From: Pseudoips prasinana
Lineage: Eukaryota; Arthropoda; Insecta; Lepidoptera; Nolidae
Direction of reading: 5' to 3'
Length of the DNA stretch: 64,000 bases
Assembly (NCBI GenBank): GCA_951640165.1
Contig: OX621266.1
Location: 8,184,001 to 8,248,000 of the forward strand
The notes under the pieces were generated by a model. That model did no database searches and was not told the origin of the DNA. It worked only from the letters and a program-made list of their open reading frames with translations. The position numbers and the translations under genes are program-made. Shown here piece after piece: positions 9,953 to 18,640 of this stretch (the stretch's first letter is position 1; the number at the start of each line of letters is the position of its first letter).

Positions 9953-10103
9953 AATCCGCAAACTCGTAACACACAAGGCAGTTGATTGTTACGATGCACA
10001 GTGCACTTTAGCCGTACCCAGTCTGCCACTCCGTTACGGTGGTCAGAACTGGGAAGTTTCCAGGGAACGCGACGTGGACGCAAGCACTGTGGGGTGGTTC
10101 CCC

Positions 10104-10117
10104 AACCTAACCTAACC
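10104..10117 (-). repeat. telomeric TTAGG spacer, 14 nt
   Basis: AACCTAACCTAACC between the A2 5' end and A3. Unlike every other spacer bordering a family A 3' end, it is not followed by a T tract: A3 has no poly(A) tail. Confidence 0.85.
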
Positions 10118-10403
10118 TATGGACGGGATGGACGGGTTATGTGGGACTCTCCGGCTACTCCGGCATACCCACTAAAATAACCCAGCGGCACTCCCGCATC
10201 GTCTGTGTGGAGGGGGACTGGGAAACCGGCACAGCCTTTACGTCCAGTCCCCCACCGACGACCGCCCGCCTTTACAGCGGGGCCCGCACGCCCCTCCCTA
10301 AGTGGAGAGGCCCGGGAACGACCGTGAGTGCTCGGCCGTTCCCGCCCGACGAGGGTGGTGATCAGTGCAATGCGAGCGAAGGCGCCCCCGCGCCTGTCGC
10401 TCG

Positions 10404-12359
10404 CTAATCACCACCAGAAGGAGGGAGGCGACGATCGTACAACCGCCGTCTCCCACCCCTTCTTCGCCTGCGGAGCGGCGGCGCGAGAGGATCATCCTCC
10501 CGCGCGCGCTCCGCCGCCTCCTTTTGCGACATAACATCCTCGCAAAAGGAGGCAACCGCCGCCCAAGCCTCCTCACTCCCCAGCATGGAATTCACCACAC
10601 TGGGAAGTGAGAGGTCCCGCCCGACCACATCAGTCAGGGCACGGCGCAGCTCAACCCAGGCTGGGCACACCTCGAGGGTGTGCTGCGCCGTGTCCTCCGC
10701 GGCTCCGCAATGGTGGCACGCCGGGGTTTCCTCCCTCTGGATCCGATGCAGGTGCGTTCCGAAGCAGCCATGCCCGGACAACACCTGCACCAGACGGAAA
10801 GAGAGGAAACCGTGGGGGCGCTCGAGCCAATCCCGCAGGACTGGGCCGAGCGCGTCCAGCGTCCGGCGTCCAAAGGTGGCGGAGGCGAGGTCTCGTGTCC
10901 AGTGAAGGACGATTGCGTCCCTCGCCTCCCGCCGCACGGCCTCCCGCTCTTGCGCGGCGGGGCGCTCACCCAGCGCCCTTCGCCGCGCCACCCATTCGTA
11001 CACTCTGGCGAGCACCCATGCCTCCAATTCCCATGGAGGGGTGCCGGCCAGAGCGCACGCCGCCGCGAAGCCCACCGAGCGGTAGGCTCGCGCCACCCGC
11101 TGTGCAATGGCCCGTTGGGGCCTGCGGATGGCGGTAGCATTCTCCCTCCTGTGGAGGGAGTCCGCCCAGATGGGAGCCCCATATAGGGCCATACTTTTGA
11201 GGATGCCAGCATAGAGGCGCCGGCATCGCTCCTTGGGCCCGCCCAGGTTCGGGAGGAGCCATGAGAGGGCGTCCGCGGCTTTTAGCAGGCGCGTCGACAG
11301 CCCGCTGAAGTGCGGGCCGAAGCGCCACCTGCTGTCCAGCACGAGGCCCAGATACTTCATCTGGGCCCCGACCCCTATCCGGACGCCCTCCACCACGATG
11401 TGGGCGTCAGGAGGGCAGCGCTGCCGAGGCCCGTGAAAGAACACGGCCTCGGTCTTGTTCAGCGCCACCCTCAAACCAAGCTGGCGGATCCTACCTGCCA
11501 CTAAGGATCCGCCAGCTGAGGCCAGACAGGCCGCCTCCCTAAAATCCCTCAGCTTCATGTGCAGCTGGCTGACCTCTGACTGCAGGCGATCTACCTTCGC
11601 CTGCAGTTGCCGCGTTTCATCGCAGGCCTTCCTTTCCACCAGCTCCGCGACGATGCATCGCATGCTGGCGGCCCGGCATTTCAGGGACTTCTGGAAAGTC
11701 CCCTTTAGGTGGGAGGACTTGGCGGCGACCTCCACGATCGCCTCCTCGTCCTCCAAGGCCATCCTTTCCAATTCGGCCAGGGAGTGGTCCGAGTATAAGA
11801 TGCGGGACGCACCGTACCCGGACTTGGCACGGGCGACGCGTGCCCGTTCCTCCTGGGCCGCAATCCGCTCCTCTAACTCTTGCTGGAGCTGCTCCCGCCG
11901 AGCCAGGTCCAACTCGCGCTGGGCGTCTGCTAAACCCACATCGTGGGTGTCCGCTGCTGTCCTCGGCTTTATAGCCCTGATCTTCTTTTTTTGCTCCATC
12001 ACCGAGCCCGAGCCAGAGGAGCCATCCGACACGACTTTGAGGAATGAACGTTTCCTCGAAGCCGATCGTGATCGAGCAATCTCGATCACCATCGCGCCAT
12101 CTGACGCAGTGGACTCGTTGTCGGAGTCCGACAATTCATCCACCCTCCCGCCGTAGAAGGCTCGACCTTCCTTCGACGCTTCAGCGTCGCGTTGGCCCTG
12201 AGAAGGGCCTTTTGGTTGGCCCTGAGAAGGGCCTTTGGGTTGGCCCTGAGAAGGGCCTTTGGGTTGGCCCTGAGAAGGGCCTTTGGGTTGGCCCTGAGAA
12301 GGGCCTTTTGTGACGAAATGCCCGAGGGCATCCCGCGCAGGTTTATGCATTTTAGGCAT
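10404..12359 (-). CDS. A3 fused ORF1-ORF2 deletion frame
   Basis: An open frame of 651 codons begins at the ORF1 ATG (12359). It encodes five KGPSQGQP units and both coiled-coil-like segments up to VSQLHMKL. It then continues in frame at RDFREAACLASAGG, just downstream of YADD in ORF2, through the RT thumb and the CCHC finger (CHHCGAAEDTAQHTLEVC) to the normal ORF2 end. The zinc knuckles, endonuclease and catalytic RT core are all absent. If translated it would join Gag multimerisation segments to the ORF2 C-terminus, with no enzymatic activity expected. Whether the frame is preserved by chance is undetermined. Confidence 0.85.
   Translation of the reverse strand: MPKMHKPARDALGHFVTKGPSQGQPKGPSQGQPKGPSQGQPKGPSQGQPKGPSQGQRDAEASKEGRAFYGGRVDELSDSDNESTASDGAMVIEIARSRSASRKRSFLKVVSDGSSGSGSVMEQKKKIRAIKPRTAADTHDVGLADAQRELDLARREQLQQELEERIAAQEERARVARAKSGYGASRILYSDHSLAELERMALEDEEAIVEVAAKSSHLKGTFQKSLKCRAASMRCIVAELVERKACDETRQLQAKVDRLQSEVSQLHMKLRDFREAACLASAGGSLVAGRIRQLGLRVALNKTEAVFFHGPRQRCPPDAHIVVEGVRIGVGAQMKYLGLVLDSRWRFGPHFSGLSTRLLKAADALSWLLPNLGGPKERCRRLYAGILKSMALYGAPIWADSLHRRENATAIRRPQRAIAQRVARAYRSVGFAAACALAGTPPWELEAWVLARVYEWVARRRALGERPAAQEREAVRREARDAIVLHWTRDLASATFGRRTLDALGPVLRDWLERPHGFLSFRLVQVLSGHGCFGTHLHRIQREETPACHHCGAAEDTAQHTLEVCPAWVELRRALTDVVGRDLSLPSVVNSMLGSEEAWAAVASFCEDVMSQKEAAERAREDDPLAPPLRRRRRGGRRRLYDRRLPPSGGD
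12192..12311 (-). repeat. 24-nt coding repeat, 5 units, in A3
   Basis: Same five KGPSQGQP-coding units as in A2 (9785-9904), with identical surrounding sequence. Confidence 0.85.
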
Positions 12360-12510
12360 AATCCGCAAACTCGTAACACACAAGGCAGTTGATTGTTACG
12401 ATGCACAGTGCACTTTAGCCGTACCCAGTCTGCCACTCCGTTACGGTGGTCAGAACTGGGACGTTTCCAGGGAACGCGACGTGGACGCAAGCACTGTGGG
12501 GTGGTTCCCC

Positions 12511-12517
12511 AACCTAA

Positions 12518-12519
<2 letters not shown>
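12511..12519 (-). repeat. telomeric TTAGG spacer, 9 nt
   Basis: AACCTAACC between the A3 5' end and the 30-nt poly(A) tail of A4 (T's 12520-12549). Confidence 0.9.
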
Positions 12520-12550
<31 letters not shown>

Positions 12551-12871
12551 TTTGCGCTGGGAAAAAATGCGTTACGCATACCCGCCCATTGGGGGATGGA
12601 CGGGTTATGTGGGACTCTCCGGCTACTCCGGCATACCCACTAAAATAACCCAGCGGCACTCCCGCATCGTCTTTGTGGAGGAGGACTGGGAAACCGGCAC
12701 AGCCTTTACGTCCAGTCCCCCACCGACGACCGCCCGCATTTACTGCGGGGCCCTCACGCCCCTCCCTTAGTGGAGGGGCCCGGGAACGACCGTGAGTGCT
12801 CGGCCGTTCCCGCCCGACGATGGTGGCGATTTGTGCAATGCGAGCGAAGGCGCCCCCGCGCCTGTCGCCCG

Positions 12872-15800
12872 CTAATCACCACCAGAAGGAGGGAGGCGAC
12901 GATCGTACAACCGCCGTCTCCCATCCCTTCTTCGCCTGCGGAGCGGCGGCGCGAGAGGATCATCCTCCCGCGCGCGCTCCGCCGCCTCCTTTTGCGACAT
13001 AACATCCTCGCAAAAGGAGGCAACCGCCGCCCAAGCCTCCTCACTCCCCAGCATGGAGTTCACCACACTGGGAAGTGAGAGGTCCTGCCCGACCACATCT
13101 GTCAGGGCACGGCGCAGCTCAGCCCAGGCTGGGCACACCTCGAGGGTGTGCTGCGCCGTGTCCTCCGCGGCTCCGCAATGGTGGCACGCCGGGGTTTCCT
13201 CCCTCCGGATCCGGTGCAGGTGCGTTCCGAAACAACCATGTCCGGACAACACCTGCACTAGACGGAACGAGAGGAAACCGTGGGGGCGCTCGAGCCAGTC
13301 CCGCAGGGCTGGACCGAGCGCGTCCAACGTCCGGCGTCCAAAGGTGGCGGAGGCGAGGTCCTGTGTCCAGTGTAGGACGATTGCGTCCCTCGCCTCCCGC
13401 CGCACGGCATCCCGCTCTTGCGCGGCGGGGCGCTCACCCAGCGCCCTACGCCGCGCCGTCCACTCATACACTCTGGCGAGCACCCATGCCTCCAATTCCC
13501 AGGGAGGGGTGCCGGCCAGAGCGCACGCCGCCGCAAAACCCACCGAGCGGTAGGCCCTCGCCACCCGCTGTGCAATGGCCCGTTGGGGCCTGCGGATGGC
13601 GGTTGCATTCTCCCTCCTGTGGAGGGAGTCCGCCCAGATGGGTGCCCCGTACAGGGCCATGCTCTTCAGGATGCCGGCATAGAGGCGCCGGCATCGCTCC
13701 TTGGGCCCTCCCAGGTTTGGGAGGAGCCATGAGAGGGCGTCCGCGGCTTTCAGCAGGCGCGTCGACAGCCCGCTGAAGTGCGGGCCGAAGCGCCACCTGC
13801 TGTCTAGCACGAGGCCCAGATACTTCATCTGGGCCCCGACCCCTATCCGGACGCCCTCCATCACGATGTGGGCGTCTGGAGGGCAGCGCTGCCGAGGCCC
13901 GTGAAAGAACACGGCCTCGGTCTTGTTCAGCGCTACCCTCAAACCAAGCTGGCGGATCCTACCTGCCACTAAGGATCCGCCAGCTGAGGCCAAACAGGCC
14001 GCCGCCCCAAAGTCCCTCCCCCGGGCAACGAGGAGAGTGTCATCCGCGTAGCAGATGACACTCGTGCCCTGGAGGAGGGTGCCCCGAAGGACCCAATTGA
14101 ATCCGATGTTCCACAAGAGGGGCCCTAGCACCGAACCCTGTGGAACACCGGACTCCGCGCCGTAGCGCCTGATCCTGGCCGTTCTGTCCGCCAAGAGGAC
14201 CTCCCGGTCCTCCAGGTAGTTGGCCAGGATCGCCCGCAGATATTGGGGCACTCCGTGGTACCGGAGTGCCTCCAATATGGTCGAGTGGGGCACGGAGTTG
14301 AACGCGTTGGCGATGTCGAACGACACCGCCAACACTCCGTCCCCAGCCTCGACCGCCTCCTGAACGTGGCCCCTGAGTAGGGCCACCGCGTCGACCGTCG
14401 AACGCCCTTGTCGAAACCCGAACTGGGCGTCCGACAGGTCCGGCCCTACCTCCCGCAAGTGGCTGCTAAGCCGGGTGGCGAGGATCCCCTCGAACAGTTT
14501 ACCGACCTCATCGAGCAGAACGATGGGCCGGTATGCCGAGGGGGAGTCCACCGGGCGTCCCCCCTTCCGGAGCAGGCAAAGCTGCCCCTCCTTCCATAGT
14601 TTCGGGAACCTCCCAGCCGTCAGGCACGCGCTGAAGAGGTCCCGAAACCTCTGCTCCATTAGAGACGCCGCGATGGCCACCACCCGTGCGGGGACGCCAT
14701 CCGGTCCAGGGGCCGTCTTCTTCGCGCGGAGGGAAAGAACCCCCGCGCCAAATTCCTCCGCCGATACCGGAGGGACCTCCTCCGCCGGCGAAGCCGCCAC
14801 CCCCCCCAGTGGGGGGTTCATCGTTGGTGGGGTGAATTCGGTCCTGGGCGGAAACAGTGACCGAACCACCCCATCCAGCAACGCCGGCTCTAGGGTCTCC
14901 GCTAATGGGGGACCGTAAGGGCGCAGCTGACTCCGCGCCAGCTTATACGGCCTCCCAAACGGATCTCTGTCGAGGCCCTCCAGCATCTCGGCCTTTGCCG
15001 AGTCCTCGGCGGCGCACATTGCCGACTTGAGGACCGTCTTTGCCTCTACGTAAGAGGCGTAGAGGCGGTCCTCCTCGGCCTGACATCGGCTGGTGCGCCG
15101 CCGACTCCGCGTGTAGGCCCTCCTGGCCTCCACGCACGCGGCCCGGAGCCCCGCCAGCTCCACCGTCCACCAATAAACGGCGCGACGGGGAGGCGGACGG
15201 CGAGACCGAGGCATGCTAGAGTTGCACACCTCGGTCAGGGACCTCCGGAGCTGAACCGCTGCGGCGTCCACGTCCGTGCCCTCCACAGGGGGCGAGAGCC
15301 AGTCCTCGAGGAACGCTGCCTCCCGGTCCAGGCGGGTGAGAGCCCACCGCGGGAAGGGAGATCGGCCCGAGCGGGCCATCCCCCGCGGGCTCTGGGTGGA
15401 GATGTCGAACCGCACATATCGGTGGTCCGACAGGGTCTCCACCATCTCCACCCGCCAGTTCACGACGCGGGCGGCTAGCACGGGGGTGGCGAACGATACG
15501 TCCACCACTGACCCTCCCTGTTGCCGCACACACGTGTGAACATCCCCCCTGTTTAGGAGGGACACGCCGCACGAAGCCGACCAAAATTCGGCGGCGCGCC
15601 CCCGGACGTTGCACGACGCCGCCGGGTTGCCCCAGGCCACCGACTTGGCGTTCAGGTCGCCCATTACGACGACCTGACGTGGTGCCGCCCTCCCGACGAC
15701 TGCCGTAAGGACTTCGAGAAAATTCTCGAAGTCCCTTAGAGGGCGGTTTGGGGAGAAATAGACCCCGACCAGGGCTATTTCTCCCCACGCGGCGGCCACG

Positions 15801-16030
15801 TATCCCGGACCCCTCTCTAAAAGCGAGAGGGGAGGGGAGTCCGTGGCAGGCCGCGACACCAACGCCACCAAGCCGTCCCGATCACCCAGCCAACGGCCAG
15901 GTACCGAGTACGGCTCGGCGACCACCGCCACGTCCACCAACCACTCGGCCACAGTCTGCATCAGCAGATCCTGTGCCGCTCTGCAGTGGTTGGTGTTCGC
16001 CTGGAGGATGCGATGTTCGACCCTACCCAT
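12872..16030 (-). CDS. A4 ORF2: endonuclease-reverse transcriptase (intact)
   Basis: The 1052-residue protein has the same organisation as the A1 ORF2. It has an APE-type endonuclease (QANTNHCRAAQDLL, VVAEPY, MGDLNAK, SDHRYV), an RT with SAYRPIVLLDEVGK, FGFRQGRST, SFDIANAFN, GVPQGSVLGPLLWN and ICYADDTLL, a CCHC finger (CHHCGAAEDTAQHTLEVC) and an Arg-rich tail. It is four residues shorter than A1 because of a small in-frame difference after the endonuclease (LDREAAFLEDW). The start ATG at 16028-16030 shares one base with the ORF1 TAA. Role: nicking of the TTAGG target and cDNA synthesis on it, by homology to SART/TRAS proteins. No disabling change was seen. Confidence 0.92.
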   Translation of the reverse strand: MGRVEHRILQANTNHCRAAQDLLMQTVAEWLVDVAVVAEPYSVPGRWLGDRDGLVALVSRPATDSPPLSLLERGPGYVAAAWGEIALVGVYFSPNRPLRDFENFLEVLTAVVGRAAPRQVVVMGDLNAKSVAWGNPAASCNVRGRAAEFWSASCGVSLLNRGDVHTCVRQQGGSVVDVSFATPVLAARVVNWRVEMVETLSDHRYVRFDISTQSPRGMARSGRSPFPRWALTRLDREAAFLEDWLSPPVEGTDVDAAAVQLRRSLTEVCNSSMPRSRRPPPRRAVYWWTVELAGLRAACVEARRAYTRSRRRTSRCQAEEDRLYASYVEAKTVLKSAMCAAEDSAKAEMLEGLDRDPFGRPYKLARSQLRPYGPPLAETLEPALLDGVVRSLFPPRTEFTPPTMNPPLGGVAASPAEEVPPVSAEEFGAGVLSLRAKKTAPGPDGVPARVVAIAASLMEQRFRDLFSACLTAGRFPKLWKEGQLCLLRKGGRPVDSPSAYRPIVLLDEVGKLFEGILATRLSSHLREVGPDLSDAQFGFRQGRSTVDAVALLRGHVQEAVEAGDGVLAVSFDIANAFNSVPHSTILEALRYHGVPQYLRAILANYLEDREVLLADRTARIRRYGAESGVPQGSVLGPLLWNIGFNWVLRGTLLQGTSVICYADDTLLVARGRDFGAAACLASAGGSLVAGRIRQLGLRVALNKTEAVFFHGPRQRCPPDAHIVMEGVRIGVGAQMKYLGLVLDSRWRFGPHFSGLSTRLLKAADALSWLLPNLGGPKERCRRLYAGILKSMALYGAPIWADSLHRRENATAIRRPQRAIAQRVARAYRSVGFAAACALAGTPPWELEAWVLARVYEWTARRRALGERPAAQERDAVRREARDAIVLHWTQDLASATFGRRTLDALGPALRDWLERPHGFLSFRLVQVLSGHGCFGTHLHRIRREETPACHHCGAAEDTAQHTLEVCPAWAELRRALTDVVGQDLSLPSVVNSMLGSEEAWAAVASFCEDVMSQKEAAERAREDDPLAPPLRRRRRDGRRRLYDRRLPPSGGD

Positions 16031-18126
16031 TAGTCGGTCATCGCACCCCCCTCCTCCACGGCCGCTGAGGTCCCAGCCACTGGGACGGCGGTGGCAGCGA
16101 CAGGCCGGGTCGGAGCCTGGGTTTTGCCCTTCTTAAGGGGAGGACTGCAATTCCTCCCGTTCATAATGTGTCCCGCAGGGCGGCCACTGGCGGCACATAC
16201 CGCGCAGTGCGGTGCGGCGGCCTTGCAGGAGGCGGCTTTGTGGCCCTCCTTGCCGCAGCGGTAGCAGCTGTCCGTCCTGTCAATGCTGGACGGACAGAGG
16301 GCTCGGGTGTGACCGATGCCGAAGCACTTGTAGCACCTTAAAGGCTGGTCCTCAAGTGCCCGGACCGCACCCGAGCTGAACCCGACGTCGGCGAGCCGTC
16401 CCTTCTCGAGGACGGCTTTGGCAGCGGCGACTGGGCACTCCAGGCGAATTGCGCCCATGCCGCCGCGCCCGGGCCTGATGCCCCCGCCCTGCACCGCTGC
16501 GACTGCGCAGCCCCCAATGGCTGCGATCGCTGCCACCACCTCCTCCTTGGTGACTGAATCATCAAGATCAGCCACCTCGATGGCCGCCGACTTCACCGGC
16601 CTCGCCACCTTCGCCGCGTCCGCGATGACCTCCTGCAGCTTCGCTGCAAAGAGGTCTGCGTTCTTTGCGCCCTCGGCACCCGGGAACTCAAAAATTCGAG
16701 CCCCAGCTTGTGTCCGGCGGCACGAGACTTTACCGATCCCTAGTTTGGTGGGATCGGCGTTAGCACGCGCCCGCAACATCACGGACGCGTACGTCTCGCC
16801 CCGCTCCGCAGCCTCCGTGGTGAGCGTCATCACGACGGCTGCGGTCTTGGGAGGAACCAAGTTCCTCCTGACACCGGCTGGGGTCGAACCCTTCCCCTTT
16901 CCCTTGCCAGTCGTCTGTGACTGATCGGCAGGGGTGGTGGCGGAGACGGCTGGGGCTGGAGGGGTGCTCTTCCCCTTCCCCTTCCCTTTCCCTTTGCCAG
17001 CTGGCCGCGACTGGCTGGGAGTGGTGGTGGCGGGGACAGCTGCCGTCCTTTTACCCTTGCCCTTCCCCTTACCGACCACCCTCGTCCAGCCCTGCTGGTT
17101 GGTCGGGGTGGTAGAGGGGAGAAGGGCGTCCTCCGTCTGGGACGTAGGCACCGGCTCCTTTTGCCTCCTGTCCGCCGCAAGCGGCGGCCGGACGACTTTC
17201 TCCGGCAAGAGCCGGTCCTCAATGCCTGCCAGGCAGGCTCTCACAAACGCCCTCTCCTCCGCCATGACCTTGCGGAGGACATCCTCAAGGCCGGGGGAGG
17301 AGGCTAGGCTCTCTGCCGCAGGTCTAGGCTCGGCTTGGGATGGCTGGGCCGTGGCTTCAGCCAGCTTCATGTGCAGTTGGCTGACCTCCGACTGCAGGCG
17401 ATCTACCTTCGCCTGCAGTTGCCGCGTTTCATCGCTGGCCTTGCGGTCCACCAGCTCCGCGACGATGCCACGCATGCTGGCGGCCCGGCATCTGAGGGAC
17501 TTCTGGAAAGTCCCTTTCAGATGCGAGGACTTGGCGGCGACCTCCACGATCGCCTCTTCGTCCTCCAAGGCCATCTTCTCCAGTTCGGCCAGTGAGTGGT
17601 TCGCGTACAGGACGCGGGCCGCACCGTAATCGGCCTTGGCACGAGCGACGCGCGCCCGCTCTTCCCTGGCCGCAACCCGCTCCTCCAGCTCTTGCTGGAG
17701 CTGCTCCCGCCGTGCCAGGTCCAGCTCGCGCTGGGCGTCGGCTAAACCCACATTGTGGGTGTCTGCCGCTGTTGTGGGCTTCTTAGCCTTGACCCTTTTC
17801 TTCGACGAACCCGACGCCGAGGAGCCATCCGATCCGTCCTTCAAAAAGGTCTTCCGCTTTCTGGAAGCAGATCGCGATCGCGAATCTTCGACCGCCATCG
17901 AAGCGGAATCCGATACAATGGACTCATCGTCGGAGTCCACCTGCCCGCCGTAGATGGCCCTGCCTTCATCCGACGCTAAGGAAGCGTCGCGTTGGCCCTG
18001 AGAAGGGCCTTTTGGTTGGCCCTGAGAAGGGCCTTTGGGTTGGCCCTGAGAAGGGCCTTTGGGTTGGCCCTGAGAAGGGCCTTTTCTGATGAAATGCCCG
18101 AGGGCATCCCGCGCGGGTTTTGGCAT
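16030..18126 (-). CDS. A4 ORF1: Gag-like RNA-binding protein (intact)
   Basis: 698 residues from the ATG at 18126 (MPKPARDALGHF). From the N terminus: four KGPSQGQP repeats; an acidic then Arg/Ser-rich segment (SRSRSASRKRK); long charged helices likely to form coiled coils (QRELDLARREQLQQELEERV; ETRQLQAKVDRLQSEVSQLH); Lys-Gly tracts (GKGKGKGK), possibly nuclear localisation or RNA contact; and a conserved region from NLVPPKTAAVV to AAKAVLEKG, which I infer to be RRM-like. Three zinc knuckles start near residue 598: CYKCFGIGHTRALC, CYRCGKEGHKAASC and CAVC...H...C. R1-clade ORF1 proteins of this type bind element RNA, and in SART/TRAS they direct the particle to telomeres. Ends in the TAATG overlap with ORF2. 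Confidence 0.9.
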   Translation of the reverse strand: MPKPARDALGHFIRKGPSQGQPKGPSQGQPKGPSQGQPKGPSQGQRDASLASDEGRAIYGGQVDSDDESIVSDSASMAVEDSRSRSASRKRKTFLKDGSDGSSASGSSKKRVKAKKPTTAADTHNVGLADAQRELDLARREQLQQELEERVAAREERARVARAKADYGAARVLYANHSLAELEKMALEDEEAIVEVAAKSSHLKGTFQKSLRCRAASMRGIVAELVDRKASDETRQLQAKVDRLQSEVSQLHMKLAEATAQPSQAEPRPAAESLASSPGLEDVLRKVMAEERAFVRACLAGIEDRLLPEKVVRPPLAADRRQKEPVPTSQTEDALLPSTTPTNQQGWTRVVGKGKGKGKRTAAVPATTTPSQSRPAGKGKGKGKGKSTPPAPAVSATTPADQSQTTGKGKGKGSTPAGVRRNLVPPKTAAVVMTLTTEAAERGETYASVMLRARANADPTKLGIGKVSCRRTQAGARIFEFPGAEGAKNADLFAAKLQEVIADAAKVARPVKSAAIEVADLDDSVTKEEVVAAIAAIGGCAVAAVQGGGIRPGRGGMGAIRLECPVAAAKAVLEKGRLADVGFSSGAVRALEDQPLRCYKCFGIGHTRALCPSSIDRTDSCYRCGKEGHKAASCKAAAPHCAVCAASGRPAGHIMNGRNCSPPLKKGKTQAPTRPVAATAVPVAGTSAAVEEGGAMTD
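17992..18087 (-). repeat. 24-nt coding repeat, 4 units, in A4 ORF1
   Basis: Four KGPSQGQP-coding units, each a GGCCCT/AGGGCC hairpin. Confidence 0.85.
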
Positions 18127-18288
18127 GTCAAACAAAGCAATATCGTAGCATACAAGGCAATATGGTCGCTACGATGCACAGTGCACTTTAGCCGTACCCA
18201 GTCTGCCACTCCGTTACGGTGGTCAGAACTGGGACGTTTCCGGGGAACGCGACGTGGACGCAAGCACTGTGGGGTGGTTCCCCTCCCC

Positions 18289-18302
18289 AACCTAACCTAA
18301 CC
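18289..18302 (-). repeat. telomeric TTAGG spacer, 14 nt
   Basis: AACCTAACCTAACC between the A4 5' end and the A5 poly(A) tail (T's 18303-18318). Confidence 0.9.
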
Positions 18303-18640
18303 TTTTTTTTTTTTTTTTGTTTGCGCTGGGAAAAAATGCGTTACGCATACCCGCCCATTGGGGGATGGACGGGTTATGTGGGACTCTCCGGCTACTCCGG
18401 CATACCCACTAAAATAACCCAGCGGCACTCCCGCATCGTCTGTGTGGAGGGGGACTGGGAAACCGGCACAGCCTTTACGTCCAGTCCCCCACCGACGACC
18501 GCCCGCCTTTACAGCGGGGCCCGCACGCCCCTCCCTAAGTGGAGAGGCCCGGGAACGACCGTGAGTGCTCGGCCGTTCCCGCCCGACGAGGGTGGTGATC
18601 AGTGCAATGCGAGCGAAGGCGCCCCCGCGCCTGTCGCTCG

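Larger units (their letters stand above)
5819..10103 (-). mobile_element. A2: rearranged family A element
   Basis: Poly(A) (5819-5837), 3' UTR, rearranged ORF2, deleted ORF1 and intact 5' UTR, flanked by telomeric spacers. Compared with A4 it lacks about 200 bp at the 3' end of ORF2 and its downstream region (around 6110-6130), about 120 bp of the RT core (near 7141), the middle of ORF2 (replaced at about 7905-8066 by a second copy of the ORF2 C-terminal finger region) and about 480 bp of ORF1 (near 8394). It should be non-autonomous. Confidence 0.85.
10118..12510 (-). mobile_element. A3: short deletion derivative, no poly(A) tail
   Basis: This is a 2.4-kb copy with a normal 5' end and 5' UTR. 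A single large deletion joins ORF1 to ORF2 at 11550/11551. The 3' end lacks the poly(A) tail and the outer part of the terminal fold: the sequence starts at TATGGACGGGATGG inside arm II. Its 5' 960 bp are almost identical to A2, and its 3' UTR is almost identical to A5. It is probably a recombination product and not a direct insertion. Confidence 0.85.
12520..18288 (-). mobile_element. A4: full-length, apparently intact SART-like element
   Basis: This is the only copy in the window with both ORFs open from start to stop. Order in the sense direction: 5' UTR (18127-18288), ORF1, TAATG junction (16028-16032), ORF2, 3' UTR (12550-12871) and a 30-nt poly(A). Telomeric spacers flank both ends. The 5' end reads GGGGAGGGGAACC, a 5-nt repeat of the usual GGGGA start. 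It is the best candidate for a recently mobile copy and a source for the others. Confidence 0.92.
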
